The position numbers and the translations under genes were made by a program. Below, in pieces: positions 12,324 through 22,453 of a stretch of 64,000 bases of DNA. This DNA is from Agrocybe praecox (lineage: Eukaryota > Basidiomycota > Agaricomycetes > Agaricales > Agrocybaceae). The stretch covers positions 1,550,001 to 1,614,000 of the forward strand of contig OZ024846.1 in NCBI GenBank assembly GCA_964017145.1, written 5' to 3'. The stretch's first letter is position 1. Each line of letters opens with the position of its first letter. The notes beneath the pieces are model-generated. The model was not told the origin of the DNA, did no database searches, and saw only the letters and a program-made list of their open reading frames with translations.

Positions 12324-13017
12324 GTGCTTATTACGAGCGCTTCAACATTCAAGAACCTTATGCATGCAAATGCGGCCACCACCTGCAGACGTGCGCACAT
12401 ATATTGCAAGTGTGTACGAAACATACACGCGAGCACGACGGTCGGTCACCGGAGCTTCTGGTGCATCTGATCAAATTCCTGGATGACAATGACTCAGTGT
12501 TTGCGTTCAGGCGACCTGCAGGGGTTGGATAAGCAGGCTGGGCCTTGGCCTGGCCTGCGGGACGTACTCTTCTCGGACTGCGGATTCTTTGCCATTACAA
12601 TGGCGCGCGCTCTAGTACTCCAACTTGTGGGATTCGTCCTGACCCTGCGGGGGCGTTGGGGGCCCTTCAGTGGGTACCTGGGTTTGTGGGCTTCGGCCTG
12701 ACCCTTCGGGGGCACTCGGGCTAAGCGGAAGCAGCGATGCGGCTTGGAACGTGAGGGGACTGTGGACTGGGCGGGGTGTGGACTGTGAGCTGAGCTCGAT
12801 GCCCGGCCACAATGCTTGCTTGCTTGTGATGGCGCAAGCGCCATCGAACCAGCAACACTCTGACCGCCTAACGGCGGTCTGCATTCTTGGCGGGCCTTCT
12901 GCCCGCCCTCGCAGACGTAGCGTAGTATTAAAATCTTGCTTAGCATGCCACTGTATGTAACGTAGGGACCGGACTGCAATCGCGCACCGGAATATAAGTG
13001 GGACTTCGGTCCTTTGA

Positions 13018-13048
<31 letters not shown>
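12324..13048 (+). mobile_element. 5'-truncated LINE insertion with TSD
   Basis: It contains the last ~70 codons of ORF2 (stop near 12,530), the full 3' UTR with CTTCGG hairpin and an A-rich tail. The 16-bp duplication ATGTGGCAACCGGGAG flanks it at 12,309-12,324 and 13,049-13,064. The target is an inverted ORF1 copy of the same family. Confidence 0.88.
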
Positions 13049-13049
<1 letters not shown>

Positions 13050-13235
13050 TGTGGCAACCGGGAGGCTGATGGTAATGCCCGTAGCGACTTCGTTGAATGA
13101 TGCGTTAGCTTGACCTCGAAGGTATTCGAGATCCCGCTCGTTGGCTACACCATCAGTGTGGAGAGTGTATCCTGCATAGGCTGGGGCCATAGATAAGATT
13201 TGGAGTGTGGAGCCCCGCGGCGGGCGTGAACGATG

Positions 13236-13695
13236 TGTTGAAATTAGTCATCAAACACTTTGAATTGGACTTGTATATATGGACTTTTACATAGATTTCG
13301 GTGTTTTTCCCTGTTTTTGGACAGTATTTCGTAAATAGCATTTTATAGAGTAGAGCTATGGACGAGATCTCTTCGGATTCGGAATCTCCTTAAAGAGACG
13401 AATCCGGCAGTATATAATATGTAGCATAGAACTTCTTTTGGTGCACCACTGATTTCGAACGCAATATTGTGGGCACCTATATTCGCACCTAGGGATTTTT
13501 GGGGTAAATAGGAACAAACAAAGCGGTATTCCTACTATGTCTGGGGAGTACTCAAGACACTAGATTGGGATTTTGGTTATACAGAAGCAATATACTATTT
13601 CATTAAGACTAGTCATTGTTGTGCATTTGAGACTTGACTTTACTGTTGACTATAAGTCTATTGACTATTGGTTACACTATTGTCAATTTCTAACA
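13236..13695 (+). repeat. Solo copia LTR with 5-bp TSD CGATG
   Basis: This 460-bp unit begins TGTTGAAATTAG and ends TTTCTAACA. CGATG flanks it at 13,231-13,235 and 13,696-13,700. It sits in an inverted LINE ORF1. The two outer copies of the duplication mean one insertion followed by LTR-LTR recombination. Confidence 0.92.
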
Positions 13696-14105
13696 CGATG
13701 TATAGGTTGAAGTCGCAGGTTGGGACTGCGCTTTCAAACTGTATGAGGACCTGTCTTCTCGACGGTCCTCCAGCGACAAAGAAGGGGAGCTGCGACTTGC
13801 GCTTTCGCGACTTCGTTGGCCCCGCTGCAATCTGATTGGTTGCCTGCGCCACTGCGCTGATTGGCAATTGAGGTGCGACCTTTGCAAGCTGTGCAACGGC
13901 CACAGGTTGTTTTGGTCCTTGGCCGAGGCGAGAGGTATATGACCCCTTGCCTGGACCAGTAGTCCGTCGAGAAGGCAGCGGCGGCACGATTCTTCCAAAC
14001 CGAGTCTCCAGTACCTTGGGTTGTTGCATCGGCTGTGTAATAGCCGGTGCTGCGGGTGCGGTCTTCTTGGGCCCGGTCCCGGAGGGGCCGGGTCCAGAGG
14101 GCCGC

Positions 14106-15041
14106 GTGCACTAAAACAGTACAGGAGGATTGGAAGATACTCTTCCGAGACCCCAACTACCGAGGACATAACTTTATGCGCCTCAAGAATCTCGCCGGGG
14201 ATTTACTCGAGCCGACGTACCTCAATGAAGGTATTTGGCTCCACGAAGTGAAAGGCGAGCTGGTAACGCTCGTCGCGAGGATGAACAGATGCATCCTCAA
14301 TCACACTCCCATTGGTGCTTATTACGAGCGCTTCAACATTCAAGAATCCCATGCATGTGAATGTGGCCACCATCTGCAGACGCGCGCACATATATTGCAA
14401 GTGTGTACGAAACATACACGCAAACAGGATGGTCGGACACCGGAACTCCTGGTGCATCTGATCAAATTCCTGGATGACAATGATTCAGTGTTTGCGTCCA
14501 GGCGACCCGCAGGGGTCGGATAAGCAGGTTGGGCAACGGTTCAGCCTGCGGGACATGTTCTTCTTGGACTGCGGAACGTGCCCCGCTCGGACTTCGGACT
14601 CTTTGCCATTAAAATGGCGCGCACCTCAGTACTCGGACTTGTGGGATTCGTCCTGACCCTGTGGGGGCGTTCGGGGCCCTTTAGTGGGTACCTTGGTTTG
14701 TGGGCTTCAGCTTGACCCTTCGGGGGCACCCGGGCTAAGCGGAAGCGGCGATGCGACTTGGAACGTGAAGGGACTGCGGACTGGGTGGGGTGTGGATTGT
14801 GGGTTGGGCTCGATGCCCGCCATATTGCTCAATCGCTTGCGATGGCGCAAGCGCCATCGAACCAGCAACATTCTGACCACCTAACGGCGGTCTGCCATCT
14901 TGGCGGGCCTTTGCCCGCCCTCGCAGACGTAGCGTAGTAGTAAATCTTGCTTAGCATGCTGTTGTATGTAACGTAGGGACCGGACTGAAACTGCGCACCG
15001 GAATACAAGTGGGACTTTGGTCCTTTGATTTTAAAAAAAAA
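14106..15041 (+). pseudogene. LINE 3' end (ORF2 tail, 3' UTR, short A tail)
   Basis: It starts within the ORF2 C-terminal region (TVQEDWKILFRD), stops at 14,523, and continues through the 3' UTR to about nine As at 15,033-15,041. The terminal hairpin loop is changed to CTTTGG. With 12,208-14,105 it may be one 5'-inverted insertion into the LINE that resumes at 15,042. Confidence 0.85.
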
Positions 15042-15702
15042 CATCGCCCAGTTCTTCCCATCTCTTAACTATGACATGCTCAAGGCTATACTCAGGAAAC
15101 AGGGGTTCTCGCCATTAGTGGCGAGGTTCTTCTCATCCTACCTCGTTGACCGATACACCTCATACAGGTGGAATTCGTTCACATCCGACCCCCGGCAGGC
15201 AGACGTTGGCATGGGGCAAGGCTCTGCCTTGTCCCCCGTCCTCTCAGCTTTATACATCGCTCCGGTGATGAAAATATACCATATGGAAGAGATATCTCGC
15301 AAGACATCACTACTATCTTATGTGGACGACGGCACATGCATTGCCCAGGCCAAAACTCTCCAGGAGAACACGGTAACCCTCGTGGCTGCCTACGCACTCC
15401 TCCTTCGACTCTTCACCGCTATCGGACTCATTCTTGAGCACAAAAAATCGGAATACGCCTATTTCGACCGGTCACACAACTACCACCCGCCACCCCTCGA
15501 TCTCGGGTATGCCCCCTATACTGGGGACACCCCCCTTCGCCCTAAGCGCGTCTGGTGCTACCTGGGCTTCTACTTCGACTGCAAGCTCACATTCAAGGAG
15601 CATGTGCGGTTCTACTCTACCAAGTCTCTATCATCGGTGAAAGCCATGAAGATGCTTGGAAGTTCAACTCGTGGTCTCCACCCCAAGGAGAAGCGACTAC
15701 TA

Positions 15703-15969
15703 TTAAAAGAAGTGACCAGACTGGGGATTGAACCCAGGCCCACTGGACATATACCAGACGCTCTAACCACTGAGCTATCAGGTCTTATAGGGTTAATCCA
15801 CTATATGGTATTAATGTAATCCCCACTCAATTGAGTTACTAGTCATCCACAATGAACCGCAGTTCCCAAATGTCCCGCCAACAGGCTGACCAACCAATGA
15901 TGACTCAGCAACTCCCAAATGTGAGTTTTCATGGTAATTTCTCACAAGTGGCAGATTACATAATCCAAC
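15703..15969 (-). mobile_element. Short tRNA-containing insertion (SINE- or TRIM-like)
   Basis: It lies between near-duplicates of the target (ACTACTAT on the left, ACTACTGT on the right) inside LINE ORF2. On the minus strand it starts TGTTGGATTATGTAATC and ends with a tRNA-like segment followed by CACTTCTTTTA. A TG start with a tRNA-like 3' part fits a small terminal-repeat or SINE-type retroelement. I cannot assign a family. Confidence 0.6.
15714..15784 (-). tRNA. tRNA-like sequence, probably a pseudogene
   Basis: It is 71 nt. The acceptor strands GACCTGA / TCTGGTC pair with one mismatch. The D arm GCTC AGTGGTTA GAGC is perfect, as is the T arm CTGGG TTCAATC CCCAG, and A occupies the discriminator position. 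The anticodon loop reads TATATGT with A instead of U at position 33, and the anticodon stem has one mismatch, so decoding is doubtful. It sits in a short insertion in a LINE. Confidence 0.55.
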
Positions 15970-15983
15970 AACTACTGTATCGT

Positions 15984-15998
15984 GCATGCGTCTTACCA
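15984..15998. repeat. Target-site duplication, left copy
   Basis: GCATGCGTCTTACCA, identical to 22,488-22,502. It lies immediately before the 5' end of the complete LINE and fixes its first base at 15,999. Confidence 0.95.
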
Positions 15999-16139
15999 TC
16001 TCTTCTTGACTCGTTACCACCACCATCGATTTTGCAACTTATTGTTTTCGCTTACTCTTACTCGCAATACGATCGGAACTGGGTAGCAATACTCGGGTAA
16101 CGATACATTCGAATCGGTACATCTACTGGTTCGTCAACA

Positions 16140-18110
16140 ATGGCCGAAACGCCACCAAGGGGAGCTGCAGGTACACGCCGATCTGCACCTCCGACAAGCC
16201 AAGGCGCCACCCCCTCCCGCTTGCAGACCTCTGCGTCTGCGAGCCCAAGGACTACCTCATCGGACGTCCCTGTCAGTAGGCAGGCGACACCAGCCCCATC
16301 CCATGCCGACTCGGACGTCCGAGACGAGAATATGGACGACAACGACGACGATCGAGCATCCTCACACGACTCCCGATCCACCTCTCGACTATCCTCTTCG
16401 CGCAAGAGGCCTCGCACCGAAGGCGCGCTGCTCTCAGGAGCAGTGCCACGCATTGACGACTCACCATTCGACGGCCAAGAGGGCTTTAACGACGAAGTGG
16501 TGCAGATCCGCCGCGCCCTGATGGCGACCAACCGATGGCTGGAAATTCTAGCCACCCAACCCGAACGGGACGAGCTCCTCGCTGGAGCCCCCGACATACA
16601 ACACCTGGCCGAAACGATGTTCGAAATATCGGCTAACGCCAGGCGCATTCGTGCCCTCAGAACCTTCGACGACGACGAGGACAACATGCAGGTCGACACC
16701 TCTGGTCACACAGGGACCGGAGATTGGTCAGAGATGGGGGAGGGGCCCAAAACCCCACCCCAACAACCCAGTGGGGGCAGCCTAGGCGAGGCTGCACTCA
16801 TCACTCCACGACCCCCACCGCGCACGGACAAGGGGAAGCAAAGGGAGGTTCCTCCTCCCACACGGCCTCAGAAGCCCGGACCTTCAGGGTCCGGACCCAA
16901 GAAGCCCGTTTCCAAACCACCGGCTATTACACAGCCGATGCAACAGCCCAAGGTGCCGGAGACTCGATTCGGAAGAATCGTGCCACCGCTTCCTTCTCGC
17001 CGGACCGCTGGTCCAGGTAAGGGGTCATATGCCTCTCGCCTCGGCCAAGGACCGAAACAACCCGTGACCGTCGCGCAACTCGCGAAGGTCACACCTCAAT
17101 TGCCTATCAGTGCAGTGGCACAGGCAACCAATCAGAATGCAGCGGGGCCGACGAAGTCGCGAAAGCGCAAGTCGCAGCTCCCCTCCTTCGTCGCTGGAGG
17201 ACCGTCGAGAAGACAGGTCCTCATACAGTTTGAAAGCGCAATCCCTACATGCGACTTCAACCTATACATCGTTCGCGCCCGCCGCGCTCTGCGCGACGCA
17301 GGCTCCACACTTCAAATCTTGTCAATGGCCCCGGCCTATGCAGGATATACTCTCCACACCGACGGGGTGGCCAACGAGCGAGACCTCGAGTATCTTCGAG
17401 GTCAAGCCAACACAGCTTTCAACCAGGTAGCCAATGGCATAACAGTCAGCCTACCGGTTGCCACATCGTTCATCCGCATTGTGGATGTCCCATACTATAC
17501 AGATGCCGCGAGGACGTCTAGAATCACTTCCGACATAGTGCAGGGGGCCCTTAAGTCCTCTCCGCTCGGCGGCAACTTATACTTTGCACGTGAAGCGCGC
17601 ATAGTACACAACTCTCCGGCCAGCACCATGGGTATGGCCTACATCGACATCTGGGACTCTAAGTCTGGTGCCCGCGCCAAACAGATCATCAACAAGTCTG
17701 TTATGGTACTCGGAAGGTTGTGCGAAATTCAACCAGCCACCACCCACACCGGTGTTCCCCTATGCCAGCGATGCTGGCGATGGGGCCACTCTGACAAGGG
17801 ATGCAGACTTCGAGCTGCGTCCTGCCCACACTGTATGGGCCCGCACAGGGCAGATGAGCATCGCGACATCGCCAAGTGCTGCAAGGGGAACGCGAAGGCG
17901 AACCCACCACTCGAACCCACCCCTGCTGGCCAGCCGTGCCCTCACACGGCCCACTGCGTCAACTGCAAGGGGGACCATGCTGCGAACTCGCGTAAATGCA
18001 AGTTCTGGATCAACCGCTTCGATCGTGCTTGGATCGATGGCAAATATGCAGAGGTTCGTCGCTTGCGACAGAATATCCGCGATCATACTAACCCCTTCCC
18101 CGTAGCTTAA
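16140..18110 (+). CDS. LINE ORF1 protein, gag-like, 656 aa
   Basis: This is the RNA-binding ORF1 protein of a Tad1-like LINE, expected to package the element RNA. The first ~230 residues are disordered and Ser/Asp/Pro-rich with a basic stretch (SSRKRPR). A Pro/Lys linker follows, then a conserved central domain (about 330-530) kept in all family copies. Three zinc knuckles end the protein: CQRCWRWGHSDKGC at about 541-554, a CPHC-type knuckle next, and CVNCKGDHAANSRKC near 606-620. The ATG at 16,140 is the first in the transcript after a 141-bp leader. The TAA shares its last base with the ORF2 ATG. Confidence 0.93.
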   Translation: MAETPPRGAAGTRRSAPPTSQGATPSRLQTSASASPRTTSSDVPVSRQATPAPSHADSDVRDENMDDNDDDRASSHDSRSTSRLSSSRKRPRTEGALLSGAVPRIDDSPFDGQEGFNDEVVQIRRALMATNRWLEILATQPERDELLAGAPDIQHLAETMFEISANARRIRALRTFDDDEDNMQVDTSGHTGTGDWSEMGEGPKTPPQQPSGGSLGEAALITPRPPPRTDKGKQREVPPPTRPQKPGPSGSGPKKPVSKPPAITQPMQQPKVPETRFGRIVPPLPSRRTAGPGKGSYASRLGQGPKQPVTVAQLAKVTPQLPISAVAQATNQNAAGPTKSRKRKSQLPSFVAGGPSRRQVLIQFESAIPTCDFNLYIVRARRALRDAGSTLQILSMAPAYAGYTLHTDGVANERDLEYLRGQANTAFNQVANGITVSLPVATSFIRIVDVPYYTDAARTSRITSDIVQGALKSSPLGGNLYFAREARIVHNSPASTMGMAYIDIWDSKSGARAKQIINKSVMVLGRLCEIQPATTHTGVPLCQRCWRWGHSDKGCRLRAASCPHCMGPHRADEHRDIAKCCKGNAKANPPLEPTPAGQPCPHTAHCVNCKGDHAANSRKCKFWINRFDRAWIDGKYAEVRRLRQNIRDHTNPFPVA

Positions 18111-18112
18111 TG
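18108..18112 (+). promoter_or_regulatory. UAAUG stop-start junction between ORF1 and ORF2
   Basis: The ORF1 stop TAA (18,108-18,110) and ORF2 start ATG (18,110-18,112) overlap by one base. The same TAATG is kept in the copies at 9525-9529 and, inverted, at about 38,103-38,107. A UAAUG junction is the signal for translational coupling in the silkworm LINE SART1. The same mechanism is inferred here. Confidence 0.8.
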
Positions 18113-21100
18113 CGCAACGGCCTCGGGAAGGAAATTAGTATATACTTGCACAATGTAGCCAAGAATTATAACTACTTGACTGTGCTCCTCGAAACGTTAA
18201 TAGACACTGTTGACGTTATCTTTGTACAAGAACCGCCTTGGCGGATAATAAGACAAGCGCCTTCCTCAACCAATAAGGAAGGTGATAACATCGTTGGCGC
18301 GCCAATGCATCCTGCATGGTTGTATATGGTACGCCCCCCGGAAAACGAGGAGATTCCTCCCCGAGTCATGGCATACGTGTCAAAGCGACTTGAGAGGCTC
18401 CGCCCCTCGATGAGGCGAGATCTTATTGATCATCGCGACATCTTCGTCCTCTCGCTGTTCCAAGGCAATGAGACATATAACTTCATGAATGTATATTCAG
18501 ACGAAGGAAGTACAGCGATTCGGTTCCTACAGGACCACGTCGACGAACTACCCCGCTTCCATTATATGGGAGGCGACTTCAACACTCACTCGAGAATATG
18601 GGACCCTAATGTCACATATCATCGGTGGGACGCTATAGCGTTGCTAGACATAGCCGCCGAACTCGACCTAGAATGGACAGAACCGTCCAATCCGGGCCCT
18701 ACATTTATATCCAACAACCCAGACCTTCGGCCATCGGTCATTGATCTGGTATTCCGCGGGATTGCTGAGTCAGCGAGAAGTCGCGTCACTCGAGCACCGG
18801 AACATCAGGGGCGAACGGATCATATTCCGTTAATTGCGTCTGTCAAATTAGCGGATGACGTCGAAGACGTGATCCGATTCACAATCGCTAAGGGTTCCGA
18901 CGCTTACAAAGCGTGGAAGACCGAGCTGCCCGGGAAAGTTGCTGCCATAGAGGTAGAGCGCCTAGAAACCAGGGATGATGTTGAGCGAGTGGCGCAAGCC
19001 CTTGCTGATGTCTTCACCGCTGCATGGGACTCCCATGCTAAGGAGACCCGAATAACAAAGCACTCCAAACCGTGGTGGAATGAAGAGTGCACAAATTCAC
19101 TTGCCGCATATCGTCTGGATAAAACCGACGAGAAGTGGAAAGCATTTCGCAAAACCGTTAAGGATGTCAAACGCGACTTCTTTGAACTTCGGATCACAGA
19201 AATCGCATATACTAACAGACGCCCGTGGGACCTAATGGAATGGGTCAAACAGCGCAAGTTGCCCGCCTGCGAAGCTATCCAATACCAAGGACAGCCCTGC
19301 CATGGAATGGACTCCCTATGGGACGCCCTCCACAACACCTACAACTCGGCCTCCGGCCGAGTGGTAGATCTCACAGTGCTAGACCCTCTCCCTACCCTCC
19401 AGGAAAGAGACTGGCCCCCATTTTCCAAGTTAGAACTGGATGAGGCGCTTGCGTCTTGCTCAAGTCTATCCTCCCCCGGCCCAGACCACGTGTCCTGGCC
19501 AGTTCTCAAAGAAGTTGTGAAGCAGCAAGCTGCTTCACAACTTCTTATCGACCTAGCCAACGCCTGCATTCGTGTTGGGCATTGGCCGAGGCACTTTAAG
19601 GAGTCGACTTCAGTTATTATACCGAAGCCGGGCAAACCTACATATTCAGACCCTAAGGCATTCCGGCCCATTGTGCTGTTGAACACCACCGGGAAACTTA
19701 TTGAGAAGATGATTTCGAATCGTCTTCAATATGACATGATCAAGTTTGACCTTGTTCATCCTAACCAAGTCGGAGGAGTGCGCCAGCGCTCAACCGAAGA
19801 CGCAGGGTTGTACCTTACCCATCTGATTCGCACCGGGTGGACTAAGGGACTCAAGACCAGCGTTGTCGCTTTCGACATCGCTCAGTTCTTCCCGTCTCTC
19901 AACCACGATATGCTCAAGGCCATACTCAGGAAGCAGGGGTTCTCGCCACTCGTGGCGCGGTTCTTCTCATCCTACCTCGTCGATCGATACACCTCATACA
20001 GGTGGAATTCGTTCACATCTGACCCCCGGCAGGCAGATGTCGGCGTGGGACAAGGCTCCGCCTTGTCCCCTGTCCTCTCAGCATTATACATCGCCCCTGT
20101 GATGAAACTATACCATATGGAAGAGATATCTCTTAAGACATCACTTCTATCATACGTGGACGACGGCACATGCATTGCCCAGGCCAAAACTCTCCAGGAG
20201 AACACGGTAACCCTTGTGGCTGCCTATGCAGTCCTCCTTCGACTCTTCACTGCAATCGGACTCATTCTTGAACACAACAAGTCCGAATACGCATGCTTCG
20301 ACCGGTCGCACAACTACGACCCGCCACCTCTCGACCTCGGGTATGCCCCCTATACGGGAGACAACCCCCTTCGCCCTAAGCGCGTCTGGCGCTACTTGGG
20401 CTTCTACTTCGACCGCAAGCTCACGTTTAAGGAGCATGTGCGGTTTTACTCCACCAAGTCTCTATCATCGGTGAAAGCTATGAAGATGCTTGGAAGTTCA
20501 ACTCGCGGTCTCCACCCTAAGGAGAAGCGACTACTATACCGTGCATGCGTCCTACCAATCGCAACGTACGGGTACCGTCTGTGGTACTTCGAAGGGTCCC
20601 GCTCGAAGGGAGCCCTCGAGGACTTGCGCAAAATGCAGCGTAAAGCGGCACTTTGGATCACAGGTGCATTTCGCACCTCCCCCACAGGCGGGGTCGAGGC
20701 CCTCGCGGGCCTCATCCCCGTCCACCTCCATCTGAAGAAATTAGGCGGCCGGTCCAATTATCGGGCTGCCACGTTATCAGACACTCATCCGCTTAGGGCG
20801 CTCCTCTCCGAGGAGCACCACAAGCGGGCTGACGCTCACCCGTTGGCAATCTCAAGGCTCACTCCTGCTCAGAAAGCAAAGGTAGGAGGGGCCCTCATGG
20901 AGATCGACCGCCATCTCCCTGAACTCACAGAGTCTTTCTCGCCAGTTGCGACAGAGGCTCGGCCTGGAAACAGGTTGTTGGATTTATTCGACGACCGTTT
21001 CACATTCGAACCGTGCCCCACTGATGACGAGTCAGCAGACGCGGTTCGCGTAGGTCTTAACCAAGTGCTTCGAGAAGCACAAGACCAAGAAACAACGGTG

Positions 21101-21970
21101 TATTGTGCGGTCGACGCTTCGGTGCCGAACGATGTACAACGACAGGCGGTTTCGACTGCCCTATTATACCGGGGACACGAACGGACTCATACCGTATCGC
21201 ATCCTGCCGGAAGAGTGACTGCTCCCGACGCAGAGCTCTTTGCCATCCGTTCAGCGATTGTCCTTGCCACACAGCAGGACGATTGCGAACGGATCGTTAT
21301 CTTCACTGACTCGATGGCCTCGGCCAAACGAGCGCTGGACCCCACCCTCCATAGTGGCCAAGGACATTCTTTGGCCATCTGTCGAGCCTTACAACCGTGG
21401 CTAGAAGAAGACGCTGCGTGCAAAGTAGATTTCATTCAGGTTCCATCGAAACTGAAATGGAGGATACACCAAGAAGCCAATGACATTAGTCGGGCTCAAG
21501 TCGAACCTGCTGGGGATCACCCAGCTACTTCTCTGGATAGTGTACGAAAGGTCGTCACTAAAGGTGTACAGGAGGAATGGAAGACTCTCTTCCGTGACCC
21601 CAATTACCGAGGGCATAACTTCTTGCCCCTCAAGAATCTCGCCGGGGATTTGCTCGAGCCGACGTATCTTCAAGAAGGTACTTGGCTCCGTGAAGTGAAA
21701 GACGCGCACATACCGTACGTCGCGAGGATGATGAGATGCATCCTCAATCACGCTCCCATTGGTGCTTATTACGAGCGCTTCAACATTCAAGAATCTCATG
21801 CATGCGAATGCGGCCACCACCTGCAAACGCGCGCACACATATTGCAAGTGTGTACGAAACATACACGCGAGCACGACGGTCGGTCACCGGAACTCCTGGT
21901 GCATCTGATCAAATTCCTGGATGACAACGACTCAGCGTTTGCGTTCAGGCGACCCGCAGGGGTTGGATAA
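18110..21970 (+). CDS. LINE ORF2: endonuclease, RT, RNase H, 1286 aa
   Basis: This is the enzyme for target-primed reverse transcription. An APE-type endonuclease occupies about 1-230 (VQEPPW, GGDFNTHSRIWDP near 154, SNPGPTFIS). The reverse transcriptase is at about 490-770 (SVIIPKPGK, FDIAQFFPS near 586, GQGSALSP near 647, catalytic SYVDDG near 682). RNase H is at about 990-1110 (YCAVDAS, DAELFAIR, FTDSMAS). A terminal zinc motif is CECGHHLQTRAHILQVC near 1230. All catalytic motifs are present and no stop interrupts the frame. The start is fixed by the UAAUG overlap. Confidence 0.95.
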   Translation: MRNGLGKEISIYLHNVAKNYNYLTVLLETLIDTVDVIFVQEPPWRIIRQAPSSTNKEGDNIVGAPMHPAWLYMVRPPENEEIPPRVMAYVSKRLERLRPSMRRDLIDHRDIFVLSLFQGNETYNFMNVYSDEGSTAIRFLQDHVDELPRFHYMGGDFNTHSRIWDPNVTYHRWDAIALLDIAAELDLEWTEPSNPGPTFISNNPDLRPSVIDLVFRGIAESARSRVTRAPEHQGRTDHIPLIASVKLADDVEDVIRFTIAKGSDAYKAWKTELPGKVAAIEVERLETRDDVERVAQALADVFTAAWDSHAKETRITKHSKPWWNEECTNSLAAYRLDKTDEKWKAFRKTVKDVKRDFFELRITEIAYTNRRPWDLMEWVKQRKLPACEAIQYQGQPCHGMDSLWDALHNTYNSASGRVVDLTVLDPLPTLQERDWPPFSKLELDEALASCSSLSSPGPDHVSWPVLKEVVKQQAASQLLIDLANACIRVGHWPRHFKESTSVIIPKPGKPTYSDPKAFRPIVLLNTTGKLIEKMISNRLQYDMIKFDLVHPNQVGGVRQRSTEDAGLYLTHLIRTGWTKGLKTSVVAFDIAQFFPSLNHDMLKAILRKQGFSPLVARFFSSYLVDRYTSYRWNSFTSDPRQADVGVGQGSALSPVLSALYIAPVMKLYHMEEISLKTSLLSYVDDGTCIAQAKTLQENTVTLVAAYAVLLRLFTAIGLILEHNKSEYACFDRSHNYDPPPLDLGYAPYTGDNPLRPKRVWRYLGFYFDRKLTFKEHVRFYSTKSLSSVKAMKMLGSSTRGLHPKEKRLLYRACVLPIATYGYRLWYFEGSRSKGALEDLRKMQRKAALWITGAFRTSPTGGVEALAGLIPVHLHLKKLGGRSNYRAATLSDTHPLRALLSEEHHKRADAHPLAISRLTPAQKAKVGGALMEIDRHLPELTESFSPVATEARPGNRLLDLFDDRFTFEPCPTDDESADAVRVGLNQVLREAQDQETTVYCAVDASVPNDVQRQAVSTALLYRGHERTHTVSHPAGRVTAPDAELFAIRSAIVLATQQDDCERIVIFTDSMASAKRALDPTLHSGQGHSLAICRALQPWLEEDAACKVDFIQVPSKLKWRIHQEANDISRAQVEPAGDHPATSLDSVRKVVTKGVQEEWKTLFRDPNYRGHNFLPLKNLAGDLLEPTYLQEGTWLREVKDAHIPYVARMMRCILNHAPIGAYYERFNIQESHACECGHHLQTRAHILQVCTKHTREHDGRSPELLVHLIKFLDDNDSAFAFRRPAGVG

Positions 21971-22453
21971 GCAGGTTGGACCTTTGGCTTGGCCTGCGGG
22001 ACGTGCTCTCCCCGGACTGCGGACTCTTTGCCATTACAATGGCGCGCGCTCTAGTACTCCAACTTGTGGGATCCGTCCTGACCCTGCGGGGGCGTTGGGG
22101 GCCCTTCAGTGGGTACCTGGGTTTGTGGGCTTCGGCCTGACCCTTCGGGGGCACTCGGGCTAAGCGGAAGCAGCGATGCGGCTTGGAACGTGAGGGGACT
22201 GTAGACTGGGCGGGGTGTGGACTGTGGGCTGAGCTCGATGCCCGGCCACAATGCTTGCTCGCTTGCGATGGCGCAAGCGCCATCGAACCAGCAACATTCT
22301 GACCGCCTAGCGGCGGTCTGCAATCTTGGCGGGCCTTATGCCCGCCCTCGCAGACGTAGCGTAGTAGATAAATCTTGCTTAGCATGCCAATGTATGTAAC
22401 GTAGGGACCGGACTGCAATCGCGCACCGGAATACAAGTGGGACTTCGGTCCTT

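Larger units (their letters stand above)
12208..14105 (-). pseudogene. Inverted LINE ORF1 fragment carrying two insertions
   Basis: Minus-strand ORF1 sequence occupies 12,208-12,323, 13,064-13,235 and 13,701-14,105. It is split by a 5'-truncated LINE (12,324-13,048) and a solo LTR (13,236-13,695). Taking out both insertions, with one copy of each duplication, gives continuous ORF1. It changes abruptly to plus-strand LINE 3' sequence at 14,106. That is the layout expected of a 5'-inverted LINE copy (twin priming). Confidence 0.82.
15042..15998 (+). pseudogene. Older LINE copy, reverse transcriptase part (left piece)
   Basis: ORF2 frame from IAQFFPSLNYDM through GMGQGSALSP and SYVDDGTC to GLHPKEKRLL. 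A 267-bp insertion (15,703-15,969) breaks it, and at 15,998 the complete LINE copy was inserted. The sequence resumes at 22,503. Confidence 0.88.

Noticed and set aside
12494..13057. Minus-strand frames in LINE 3' UTRs (also at 1183, 14,541, 21,945 and 37,007)
   Set aside because: They lie antisense to a structured UTR and recur only because the UTR is repeated. No conserved coding signal beyond GC-rich openness.
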